A model generated the notes under the pieces. It made no database searches. It was not told the origin of the DNA and saw only the letters and a list, made by a program, of their open reading frames with translations. The position numbers were made by a program, and so were the translations under genes. A DNA stretch of 64,000 nt, taken from positions 2,046,001 to 2,110,000 of the forward strand of contig NZ_CP197401.1 in NCBI RefSeq assembly GCF_052162025.1, in the 5' to 3' direction. Each line of letters begins with the position of its first letter. The first letter of the stretch is position 1. Origin of the DNA: Methylobacter sp015476545. Lineage in GTDB: Bacteria > Pseudomonadota > Gammaproteobacteria > Methylococcales > Methylomonadaceae. This document shows positions 8,029-15,050 of this stretch, piece by piece.

Positions 8029-8862
8029 ATGAATGCTGCAGTAAATACCGGGGGCGGTGGCGATCTGCTTTTTAATGAAGCCTTGTTTGGTCTTGCCATC
8101 CTTGCCTTTGTTTTATTATTGATCGTCGAGAAAATTAAGCCGTACCGGCACTTTTCCGCCAAGACCTATAAGGAATCGATCGTCACCAATACCACGGCGT
8201 TTCTGTTTAACAATATTGTTCTGACGGTATTAAGAGCATCCTCGCTGTTTCTTATCGCGCAGCAGTTTGCGTCCTATGGATTATTGGGCGGTATGGAAAA
8301 TGGACCGCTCAAATGGGTGCTGGCTTTCGCTTTTTTCGATCTGGCCATTTACCTTTGGCATGTGGCAAGCCATAAATATGAGTGGCTGTGGCGGTTTCAT
8401 AAAGTGCATCACAGCGACAAAAGCTTTAATGTGTCCACCGGCTTTCGCTTTCATGTGTTCGATTTATTGATGGAAATCGTCTATAAGTCGATATTTGTTG
8501 TCGTCATTGGCGTCAATGCGTATCTGGTGCTGTCAATCGAGATTATCGAGCTGTTCTTTATATTCTTCCATCATGCCAATATCTGCGTGCCCAAGGAAAA
8601 TCTGATCTCGCAATTCATTATTACGCCATCGCTGCACCGGGCGCATCATTCGACATTACGCAAAGAACACGACAGCAACTATGGCATTGTTCTATCGATA
8701 TGGGACCGTGTTTTTGGTACGCGAAAAGAACTGGTGCCTGAACATATCGGTCTGGATCTGATTGAAGCTGAAAACTTTATACAACTGTTTTCGCTGGCGT
8801 TTATTACCGAACGCAAAGTCCGGCAATTACTGGGCTGGATTCCAAAGGGCAAAAAATCGTGA
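8029..8862 (+). CDS. Sterol desaturase/fatty acid hydroxylase superfamily membrane protein
   Basis: 277 residues with several membrane spans and the eight-histidine di-iron pattern: H111-x3-H115, H124-x2-HH128, HH181-182 and H203-x2-HH207 (sequence LHRAHHST). This is the ERG3/C-5 sterol desaturase-like superfamily, integral membrane oxygenases that hydroxylate or desaturate lipids, sterols or carotenoids. An AGAAGG site precedes ATG 8029, 22 bp after the LOV gene, so the three genes are probably one operon. Substrate cannot be told from sequence. Downstream there is a convergent OsmC-like fragment and only a weak GC-rich hairpin. Confidence 0.88.
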   Translation: MNAAVNTGGGGDLLFNEALFGLAILAFVLLLIVEKIKPYRHFSAKTYKESIVTNTTAFLFNNIVLTVLRASSLFLIAQQFASYGLLGGMENGPLKWVLAFAFFDLAIYLWHVASHKYEWLWRFHKVHHSDKSFNVSTGFRFHVFDLLMEIVYKSIFVVVIGVNAYLVLSIEIIELFFIFFHHANICVPKENLISQFIITPSLHRAHHSTLRKEHDSNYGIVLSIWDRVFGTRKELVPEHIGLDLIEAENFIQLFSLAFITERKVRQLLGWIPKGKKS

Positions 8863-8963
8863 ATATCCTGCGCCGGTCCGCTGGTTATCGCATTGGCATG
8901 CAGTGGCCCGGCGCGGCGAGCGGGATAAAAGCCGCCCGCGCAAACTTCGGTCATTAAGTGCAT

Positions 8964-9200
8964 TTATTGGCTATCGAGTTGAACGGAAACCGGTATAGGC
9001 TTTGCAAGGCTATTGAAAACCGGGGAATATTTCTGAGCTATCCTGATGAGTTCCTCCTTCTGATCCTCGGAAACATCGGCCTCGATTTTGAAGTACACCC
9101 GGATATTCTTACAACCGACGGGAACCTCCTCCGATATGCCTAAAAAGCCGCGAAAGTCCAGGGCGCCTTCATATCCGGATTCCACTTTCTTGAGTTCCAT
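8964..9200 (-). pseudogene. OsmC-like protein, C-terminal half
   Basis: The 78 residues contain ALDFRGFLGISEEVPVG followed by FKIEADVSEDQKEELIRIAQ and SPVFNSLAKPIPVSVQL, which matches the C-terminal half of OsmC/Ohr-superfamily proteins (hydroperoxide or organic peroxide reductases). The family is about 135-145 residues, and the N-terminal half with the first catalytic Cys is absent. In-frame codons continue a little upstream to the LysR stop at 9232 but do not look like OsmC. The gene is probably a remnant truncated by rearrangement; a functional short protein cannot be excluded. Confidence 0.6.
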
Positions 9201-9231
9201 CCGTACCGTCGCTGATAGCTTGGTTTCTCCA

Positions 9232-10107
9232 CTACAACCCCATTTTCAATTTGGCCAGCAAGTCCTGAAGCTCGGATTTAGGCGAAACCTGCGTTTGATA
9301 AATCGCCTGGATAGTGCGGCTGATTTCCGGATCGGTCAGGTAGCGGAATTTCACATGCTCCACATCCTTCGGCACGGTGAATTCCGGCATCAGCGCGACG
9401 CCGATCCCGGCCTTTACCATGTTCAGTATCCATTCCTCGCTATTGCTGCGGTAGGTGGGGTAAAGATCGATGTGCCTGTCCTGACAAACGCTTTTGAGCT
9501 TGTCGCGCAGTTCGCAGTTGAGCCGGTCCAGATAGGGTTCTGATTGAATGGCTTTTAAATCGATACGCTGCGATTGATTGAAGCGATGCCTAGCGCTGAA
9601 GGCAACGACATAGCGTTCCTCGTAAAGCGGCAGAAATTGATAGGCGCCTTCCTGTAAGTCTGTCGGCGCGCTAATCACCAGATCCAGATAGCCGGCATCC
9701 AATTGGGTCAGCAAGCTGCTTTCGCTGTCGACGATCAATTCCAGCTCGATGCGGGGATAAGCCTGCTGGTAGTCGGCAAAAACGGCACTCAAGCGATGCG
9801 AGCTGATGGTGGCCATCATGCCAACCCGCAAAGGAACAGTGTTCAAGCGGGTAAAGCGTATGGCCTCGGCTTTGATCGCCTGGGCTTCACGAAAAATCTG
9901 CCGGAGATTGGGCTCAACCAAACGCCCCAGGTCAGTCAGCCGGCAACCGGCTCTATCCCGGCTGAACAACTCACCGCCCAGTTCCTCTTCCAGTTTTTTG
10001 ATCGCCTGCGTCAAGGAGGGCTGGGAAATATAGGCGGATTGCGCGGCGCGAGTGAAAGTGCCTTGGGCGCACACCGCCAGGAAGTAGCGAATCTGATGCA
10101 TTTCCAT
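9232..10107 (-). CDS. LysR-family transcriptional regulator
   Basis: 291 residues. The N-terminal winged helix-turn-helix is typical: MEMHQIRYFLAVCAQGTFTR, then AYISQPSLTQAIKKLEEELG and LFSRDR. The effector-binding domain (about 90-290) has the two-lobe periplasmic-binding fold, with VGMMATISSHRL and GIGVALMPE. The pattern resembles OxyR/CynR-type members, but the conserved OxyR cysteines were not identified with certainty, so an oxidative role is unproven. It is divergent from the EthD-like gene at 10224, and two palindromes in the shared spacer fit autoregulation plus control of that operon. Confidence 0.9.
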   Translation of the reverse strand: MEMHQIRYFLAVCAQGTFTRAAQSAYISQPSLTQAIKKLEEELGGELFSRDRAGCRLTDLGRLVEPNLRQIFREAQAIKAEAIRFTRLNTVPLRVGMMATISSHRLSAVFADYQQAYPRIELELIVDSESSLLTQLDAGYLDLVISAPTDLQEGAYQFLPLYEERYVVAFSARHRFNQSQRIDLKAIQSEPYLDRLNCELRDKLKSVCQDRHIDLYPTYRSNSEEWILNMVKAGIGVALMPEFTVPKDVEHVKFRYLTDPEISRTIQAIYQTQVSPKSELQDLLAKLKMGL

Positions 10108-10125
10108 GATTAGACCATCTCATAG

Positions 10126-10186
10126 ATAGGAAAAACCTATTGTTCCATAGAAAGCCTGTATTTTACAAACCCTATCAATAGGTTTT
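10126..10186. promoter_or_regulatory. Two palindromic LysR-type operator candidates
   Basis: In the 116-bp divergent spacer there are two related inverted repeats: ATAGGAAAAACCTAT (10126-10140) and CCTATCAATAGG with flanking AAA/TTT extension (10167-10186). Both share half-sites ATAGG/CCTAT, and the 10126 site fits a T-N11-A LysR box. They lie between the start of the LysR gene and the start of the EthD-like gene, the standard position for recognition and activation sites. Confidence 0.6.
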
Positions 10187-10223
10187 ACATAGCCCAACCT
10201 GTCAACAACTATATGAGAAAGCT

Positions 10224-10553
10224 ATGAAAGCTGCAAAATTGATTGTGATGTACCCGGTGCCTGCCGACCGGGCCTTGTTCGAACGGCGCTATACGGAAGA
10301 GCATGTGCCGATGGCTGTCGAAAAACTGGCCGGCAAAACCCGTTTTGTCGCCTCACTGATTACTTCAACCGCGGGTAATGCGCCGGCTCCTTTTCATCGT
10401 ATCGCCGAAGTGTATTTTCCGTCGATGGCCGAGCTTGAGGCCTGCCTGCATTCCGAAGGCGGCCAGGAAACGGCCAGCCATGCCATGGAAATTTCCAGCG
10501 GCGGCGCGCCTTTATTTCTGATTTCCGAAGTCGAAACCTTCGATTTCCAGTAA
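10224..10553 (+). CDS. EthD-domain protein
   Basis: 109 residues starting MKAAKLIVMYPVPADRALFERRYTEEHVPM. This is the dimeric ferredoxin-like EthD fold, with the typical YTEEHVP helix and a C-terminal strand ending in ETFDF. Members occur in ether, aromatic and aldehyde degradation operons, but their chemistry is mostly unknown. It is the first gene after the divergent LysR regulator, followed 18 bp on by a membrane-anchored protein and then an esterase, suggesting a small LysR-controlled operon. Confidence 0.8.
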   Translation: MKAAKLIVMYPVPADRALFERRYTEEHVPMAVEKLAGKTRFVASLITSTAGNAPAPFHRIAEVYFPSMAELEACLHSEGGQETASHAMEISSGGAPLFLISEVETFDFQ

Positions 10554-10571
10554 GGCACGGCAGGAGTTTCT

Positions 10572-11168
10572 ATGAACCAACACCATACCCCAGGCAATCG
10601 GCGGCACTGCCGCCGCAATTATAATATACGGCTGATGTTGCTTTTTTTTCTGCTGGCCGGCGTCCCCTTCGCAGCGCAGGCCCATCGCGGCGCCGCCGAT
10701 GAAATCGATGCCTGCAATATCCGCGTGGGCCTCGAACGCGTGCATTTCACCGCCTACACGCCGGCACTGTCAGGCAACAAGGAGTATTGCAAGGCGATTC
10801 CGCAACTCGGTGAGACTCATCTGGTTTTCGATTACGAGGGCAAGCAATTGCGCAATTTCAGCGTCGAATTCGAGATTACCAAGGAACCGGAAGGCACTCG
10901 GATTTTTTATCAGGAACCGCAAAAAATAAAAACCGGCACCACAAATGGCGTGGTCGATTTCCGCCAATACGGAGCGGGCAATTATCTGGCGCATATCGCC
11001 ATCGTCGATAAGGACAAACGCCTCGACACCCATATTCCATTCTCGGTGGGTATCGAAGACGCCGACCAGAAAAGCTTCAGTCCGCTGCTGGCGACCACCC
11101 TGGGCCTGTTGTTGGTTATCTGTTTGCTGATCGGATTCGTCCTGATGAAGGAAAAGTCGAGAGCATGA
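10572..11168 (+). CDS. Exported protein with C-terminal membrane anchor
   Basis: 198 residues. An N-terminal signal peptide (LMLLFFLLAGVPFAAQAH) is followed by a beta-rich periplasmic domain with two Cys (DACNIRVG and KEYCKAI) that could form a disulfide. A C-terminal hydrophobic helix (LATTLGLLLVICLLIGFVLM) then ends in KEKSRA, so the bulk is periplasmic and anchored in the inner membrane. I do not recognise a named family; the domain has a YtkA/FixH-like look but without a convincing motif. It shares an operon with the EthD-like gene and the esterase. Confidence 0.6.
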   Translation: MNQHHTPGNRRHCRRNYNIRLMLLFFLLAGVPFAAQAHRGAADEIDACNIRVGLERVHFTAYTPALSGNKEYCKAIPQLGETHLVFDYEGKQLRNFSVEFEITKEPEGTRIFYQEPQKIKTGTTNGVVDFRQYGAGNYLAHIAIVDKDKRLDTHIPFSVGIEDADQKSFSPLLATTLGLLLVICLLIGFVLMKEKSRA

Positions 11169-11220
11169 CAGCCAAAGCGCCGTCCTGAATCCGATAGACG
11201 ATGCAACTTCCCGGAGACCC

Positions 11221-12111
11221 ATGATGATCAATTTTTCCCGCTTAAAGCCTTATCTGACTTCGCGTAACAAATGGCTGGCGATGTTATTTCTGTTGCCGGT
11301 TTTGCTGGCTTTCGTGTTGTTGCTTATGGACAATAGCGGCGACTTTGCCCAAATGGGCACGGCCTCTTACCGGCCCGAATCGGTCCAGGGCCGCTGCCAA
11401 CCGGATCTGCTGGCCGGCGAAGCCGGCGCCAGCCATGGCGAATCGACCCAGGATGGGATCAAATACAACGTCCGCACGCCGCTCAATTACGATCCGTCCA
11501 TTGCCCACCCGCTGTTGCTGGTCTTGTCGCCGGCCGGCTCTAACCGGGCCAAAACCGAAAAGACCACGGGCCTGACGCTTCCGGCAACAACGGCCGGCTT
11601 CATCGTCGCCTATGCGGACCACCCGGAATTATCACCTACCACAACCATTGAATTGGGCACTATTCCTAAACGGGTGGCCGAAAAATGGTGCATCGATGAA
11701 AAGCGGATTTTTATCACCGGCCATTCCGACGGCGGCACTTCGGCGATGGCTTTGGCGTTCATGGCCGGAACCCGGCACATTCCCGGCGCCATAGCCCCCA
11801 GCGCCGCCGGCATCAGTTACCAGGATCTGCGCGACCGCCAATGCCCGAAACCGCTGCCGGTCATGATCATGCACAGCGCCAACGATCACCTGTTTCCCGG
11901 CTATGGTCTCGAGTCGTCGGGGTGGTGGGCGGCCTGCAATAAATGCGACCCGATCCCGGAAAAGCTGGTCAACGGTTGTTTCGGCTATTCCGGCTGTGCC
12001 AACGATGTTAAAACCTGGTACTGCGAAGGCGATAAACTGCATGCGCAGTGGCCGGCTATTAACGGCACGCTCATCGATTTTTTTGCTTCATCGGGCCGTC
12101 GGCAGCGATAG
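11221..12111 (+). CDS. PHB depolymerase-like alpha/beta hydrolase
   Basis: 296 residues. An N-terminal transmembrane anchor (LAMLFLLPVLLAFVLLLMD) is followed by an extracytoplasmic hydrolase domain. The nucleophile elbow is GHSDGG (GxSxG) within RIFITGHSDGGTSAMALAF, and a catalytic Asp/His pair is plausible in HSANDHLFPG and the late YCEGDKLHAQWP. The pattern fits the LpqC/polyhydroxybutyrate depolymerase-like esterases. A strand of LLLVLSPAGSNRAKTEKTTG precedes it, like the oxyanion loop. GGAG lies just upstream of ATG 11221. It is last in the LysR-linked operon and is followed by a strong hairpin. Confidence 0.75.
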   Translation: MMINFSRLKPYLTSRNKWLAMLFLLPVLLAFVLLLMDNSGDFAQMGTASYRPESVQGRCQPDLLAGEAGASHGESTQDGIKYNVRTPLNYDPSIAHPLLLVLSPAGSNRAKTEKTTGLTLPATTAGFIVAYADHPELSPTTTIELGTIPKRVAEKWCIDEKRIFITGHSDGGTSAMALAFMAGTRHIPGAIAPSAAGISYQDLRDRQCPKPLPVMIMHSANDHLFPGYGLESSGWWAACNKCDPIPEKLVNGCFGYSGCANDVKTWYCEGDKLHAQWPAINGTLIDFFASSGRRQR

Positions 12112-12130
12112 TTTCACCGGGTTGGAACGT

Positions 12131-12160
12131 TGCAGGCTGGGTTTATTAACCCAGCCTGCA
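12131..12160. terminator. Palindromic hairpin after the esterase gene
   Basis: A perfect 13-bp stem, TGCAGGCTGGGTT pairing with AACCCAGCCTGCA, with a 4-nt TATT loop. It lies 20 bp past the esterase stop. There is no long T-run, so it may be a bidirectional terminator or an mRNA-stabilising hairpin for the ancestral convergent kinase gene. Confidence 0.5.
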
Positions 12161-12170
12161 CGACGGTGCG

Positions 12171-12257
12171 TCTACCCCATCAGTAAATACAGCAAAGCCA
12201 GATTGGTAAACAGCAACAGCGCCGTCAGGCCTTTCCAGAAACCGGTTGGGTTACGCT
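12171..12257. repeat. Direct repeat copy A: remnant of the kinase gene 3' end
   Basis: The 87 bp are identical to 25894-25980 except for four differences by eye. Read on the minus strand it encodes NPTGFWKGLTALLLFTNL and a final YLLMG stop, the last 25 or so codons of the kinase/phosphatase at 25895-27625. Homology stops at 12257, where sequence continues as GGGTTACGCTACGCT, a motif also found in the palindromic repeat at 14937-15015. This copy and copy B are in the same orientation and bracket 13.6 kb of defence genes and IS elements. Confidence 0.85.
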
Positions 12258-12361
12258 ACGCTACGCTCTTGTGCCCTTCAGGGTAAATCAGACCTACAGA
12301 TATCTATTTTGATTTAAAATATATTATTTATTAACTTAATGACAGTGACCGTTTACACGGA

Positions 12362-12389
12362 TTACAAAGCCAACGTTAACAGCTATAAT
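12362..12389 (+). promoter_or_regulatory. Candidate promoter for hsdR
   Basis: A consensus -10 TATAAT at 12384-12389 and a weak -35 TTACAA at 12362-12367, 16 bp apart. It lies in an AT-rich region about 165 bp upstream of the hsdR start and upstream of a decayed hsdR-like start at 12426. Confidence 0.35.
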
Positions 12390-12425
12390 CGGTCCGGTAT
12401 CAAATCTATTCATGGAATGAATTCT

Positions 12426-12540
12426 ATGGAAAGCAATCAGCCAACACCGGAACAACAAGCCAGAGCAGGGATCGACCAAAAACTGCTTCAGGCCGGTTGA
12501 GTGATTCAGGATAAATCCCCCCCAATCTCTATTATTAACA
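12426..12540 (+). pseudogene. Vestige of an HsdR-type N-terminus
   Basis: ATG 12426 opens a 24-codon frame reading TPEQQARAGIDQKLLQAG, which is the usual start of one clade of type I restriction subunits (EQQAR..ID..L..AGW). TGA at 12498-12500 stands where Trp (TGG) is expected, and the codons after it read VIQDKS, the expected continuation, before homology fades. It is therefore a decayed hsdR start with a nonsense change, unrelated in frame to the intact hsdR at 12553. Confidence 0.6.
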
Positions 12541-12552
12541 GAATGTCGCCTC

Positions 12553-14940
12553 ATGGATAAAAAGAAACTCAGCGAACGCGACATCTGCACCAAATTCATC
12601 ACTCCCGCCATTCTGGAGGCGGGCTGGCAGCAGTCTCAGTTTCGAGAAGAAGTAAAACTGACAGACGGCCGTGTGATGGTCCGTGGCAAATTGGCCGCTC
12701 GTATCAAAAATCCTGATGCTAAAGGGGGCCCAAAACGCGCGGACTATGTCCTTTATGCTCGACCTAATGTGCCGATCGCGGTCGTTGAAGCGAAACAAAA
12801 CAAATTCAAAGTCGGCCAGGGTATGCAACAGGCCCTGGGCTATGCCGAGATGCTGGATGTGCCATTTTCCATAAGTTCCAATGGCGATGGCTTTTTGCTC
12901 CACGACAGCACGGGCCTGACCAAGCCAACCGAGCGCGAACTGAGTCTGAAGGAATTTCCAAGCCTCGATCAGCTGTGGCCTCTATATCTGCAATGGAAGG
13001 GACTAACGACCGAGGAATCACTCCAGTTAATCGAACAGCCCTATTATAGCGATGGCACGGGCAAGGCACCGCGTTATTACCAGCGAGTAGCCATCAATAG
13101 AACGATCGAAGCCATAGCCAATGGACAAGATCGCATATTGCTCGTCATGGCCACTGGCACAGGCAAAACCTATACGGCATTTCAGATTATTTGGCGGCTA
13201 TGGAAAGCCAAAAAGAAAAAACGTATTTTGTTTCTTGCGGATAGAAATATTCTCGTTGACCAAACCATGCAACAAGACTTTTCGCCATTTGGCGAAGTCA
13301 TGCATAAGATCACCAATCGCGAAGTCAAAAAAAATTACGAAATTTACCTGTGCTTATATCAGGCAGTGACGGGAAAGGAAGAGTGGAAAAAGATCTATCG
13401 CCAGTTCCCGGAAGACTTCTTTGATCTGGTTGTGATTGACGAGTGCCATCGGGGAAGCGCTGATGAGGATTCCGCGTGGCACGAAGTTCTGGACTATTTC
13501 AAAGCCGCCACACACCTGGGATTAACCGCGACGCCAAGAGAAACGAAAGACATATCGAATAGCCGCTATTTCGGGGATCCCATTTATACCTATTCACTCA
13601 AACAAGGCATCCAGGACGGTTTCCTTGCGCCGTATAAAGTCATTCGCATAGTTAGCGATAAAGACGCGGCAGGCTATACACCCGAAAAAGGTAAAGTCGA
13701 CAAAGCAGGAAATTTAATCCCCCAGCGGGAATACAACACCAAGGATTTCGACCGGAATTTGGTTCTGGAAAAACGAACCCGCTTCGTAGCGAGAAAAGTC
13801 TGGGAATATTTAAGTGAAACCGACCCCTATGCGAAGACCATCGTATTCTGTGATGACCAGGACCATGCCGAAAGAATGCGGCAGGAACTGGTAAAACTGA
13901 TTCCCGAAGCCGCAAGCAATCGCAAATACGTGATGCGCATTACCGGCGACGACGCGGAAGGCAAGGCGCAACTATCCTATTTTATCGATAATGACGAAAA
14001 GTTCCCCGTCATTGCAACCACCTCAAAATTACTGACCACAGGGGTGGACGCCAAAACCTGCAAGCTGATTGTGCTGGATCAGAACATCAATTCCATGACC
14101 GAGTTTAAGCAAATCGTTGGTCGCGGCACCCGCCTGCGTGAAGACTATAACAAGTTGTACTTTACCATCATGGATTTCAAGGGCGCGACGCGTTTATTCG
14201 CGGACCCGGACTTCGATGGCGAGCCCGTGGTGATATATGAACCCAAGGAAGAAGACCCCATCGTTCCGCCGGATGACATGCTCACGGAAGAAACGAATAA
14301 TATTAATGAGCCCGAGCCGCCATACGAATCGGGCGGTGAAGGAGGTGAGCCGGGCGAAGACCGAATCAAGTACTATGTCGATGATGTTGAAGTGGGCGAA
14401 GGTGTCGTACAAACCCGTTATCTGGATGCCGATGGCAAACTCATCACCGAAGACCTTCGCGACTATTCACGGCGGAAACTCAAGGAAGAATTCGGCTCGC
14501 TCAAGGGTTTCCTCAAACGCTGGAATGAAACCGATCGCAAGCAAAAAATCTTACAGGAACTGGAAGATCAGGGAATACCCATTGATTTGATAAAAGAAGC
14601 CGTACCCAAGAGCGATGACTTTGATGTTTTTGATCTGGTCGCACATATCGCCTTTGATCAAAAGCCGCTGACCCGTCAGGAACGCGCCAATAGGGTGCAA
14701 AAACGGAATTATTTCGGCAAATACGGCGATCAAGCCCGTGCCGTGCTCGAATCCTTGCTCGAAAAATATGCAGATCACGGAATTGCAGACATCGAAGACC
14801 CAAAAATATTAGAATTACCGCCTTTTGACCAATACGGCACCAAAACCCAAATACGCCGGGGTATATTTGGCGGGCCGGAAAAATTCACCCAGGCATTAAG
14901 CGAGCTTGAGCAGGTGCTTTACCAAGACGAAAGTGCGTAG
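12553..14940 (+). CDS. hsdR: Type I restriction enzyme, R (motor/nuclease) subunit
   Basis: 795 residues. The N-terminal nuclease domain has D64 (RADYVLYA) and the VVEAK motif (E79, K81), a PD-(D/E)XK core. The SF2 translocase follows: Walker A MATGTGKT at 199-206, DECH box at 296-299, TATP at 325-328 and the late QIVGRGTRL motif VI. A C-terminal EcoEI-type domain (about 610-790) binds the methylase. The enzyme cleaves unmodified DNA after ATP-driven translocation. It lies upstream of hsdM and hsdS on the same strand, 110 bp from hsdM, and the gap is filled by a palindromic repeat. The first ATG was kept; its ribosome site is weak. Confidence 0.95.
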   Translation: MDKKKLSERDICTKFITPAILEAGWQQSQFREEVKLTDGRVMVRGKLAARIKNPDAKGGPKRADYVLYARPNVPIAVVEAKQNKFKVGQGMQQALGYAEMLDVPFSISSNGDGFLLHDSTGLTKPTERELSLKEFPSLDQLWPLYLQWKGLTTEESLQLIEQPYYSDGTGKAPRYYQRVAINRTIEAIANGQDRILLVMATGTGKTYTAFQIIWRLWKAKKKKRILFLADRNILVDQTMQQDFSPFGEVMHKITNREVKKNYEIYLCLYQAVTGKEEWKKIYRQFPEDFFDLVVIDECHRGSADEDSAWHEVLDYFKAATHLGLTATPRETKDISNSRYFGDPIYTYSLKQGIQDGFLAPYKVIRIVSDKDAAGYTPEKGKVDKAGNLIPQREYNTKDFDRNLVLEKRTRFVARKVWEYLSETDPYAKTIVFCDDQDHAERMRQELVKLIPEAASNRKYVMRITGDDAEGKAQLSYFIDNDEKFPVIATTSKLLTTGVDAKTCKLIVLDQNINSMTEFKQIVGRGTRLREDYNKLYFTIMDFKGATRLFADPDFDGEPVVIYEPKEEDPIVPPDDMLTEETNNINEPEPPYESGGEGGEPGEDRIKYYVDDVEVGEGVVQTRYLDADGKLITEDLRDYSRRKLKEEFGSLKGFLKRWNETDRKQKILQELEDQGIPIDLIKEAVPKSDDFDVFDLVAHIAFDQKPLTRQERANRVQKRNYFGKYGDQARAVLESLLEKYADHGIADIEDPKILELPPFDQYGTKTQIRRGIFGGPEKFTQALSELEQVLYQDESA

Positions 14941-15015
14941 GTCGGGTTAGGCATTAGCCGTAACCCGACGTTTTACGCCATCAATGTCGGGTTACGCTAC
15001 GCTAACCCGACCTAC
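14937..15015. repeat. REP-like double palindrome between hsdR and hsdM
   Basis: Outer arms GTAGGTCGGGTTA and TAACCCGACCTAC are perfect inverted repeats enclosing two hairpins: one at 14941-14969 and one at 14986-15011 (GTCGGGTTACGCTACGC and its reverse). This is an extragenic palindromic element of the REP/BIME type. The GGGTTACGCTACGCT core recurs at 12248-12262, next to direct repeat A. Confidence 0.8.
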
Positions 15016-15050
15016 GGCGAACGTCGCTCAAGCAATAAAGAGAAGTGTTT

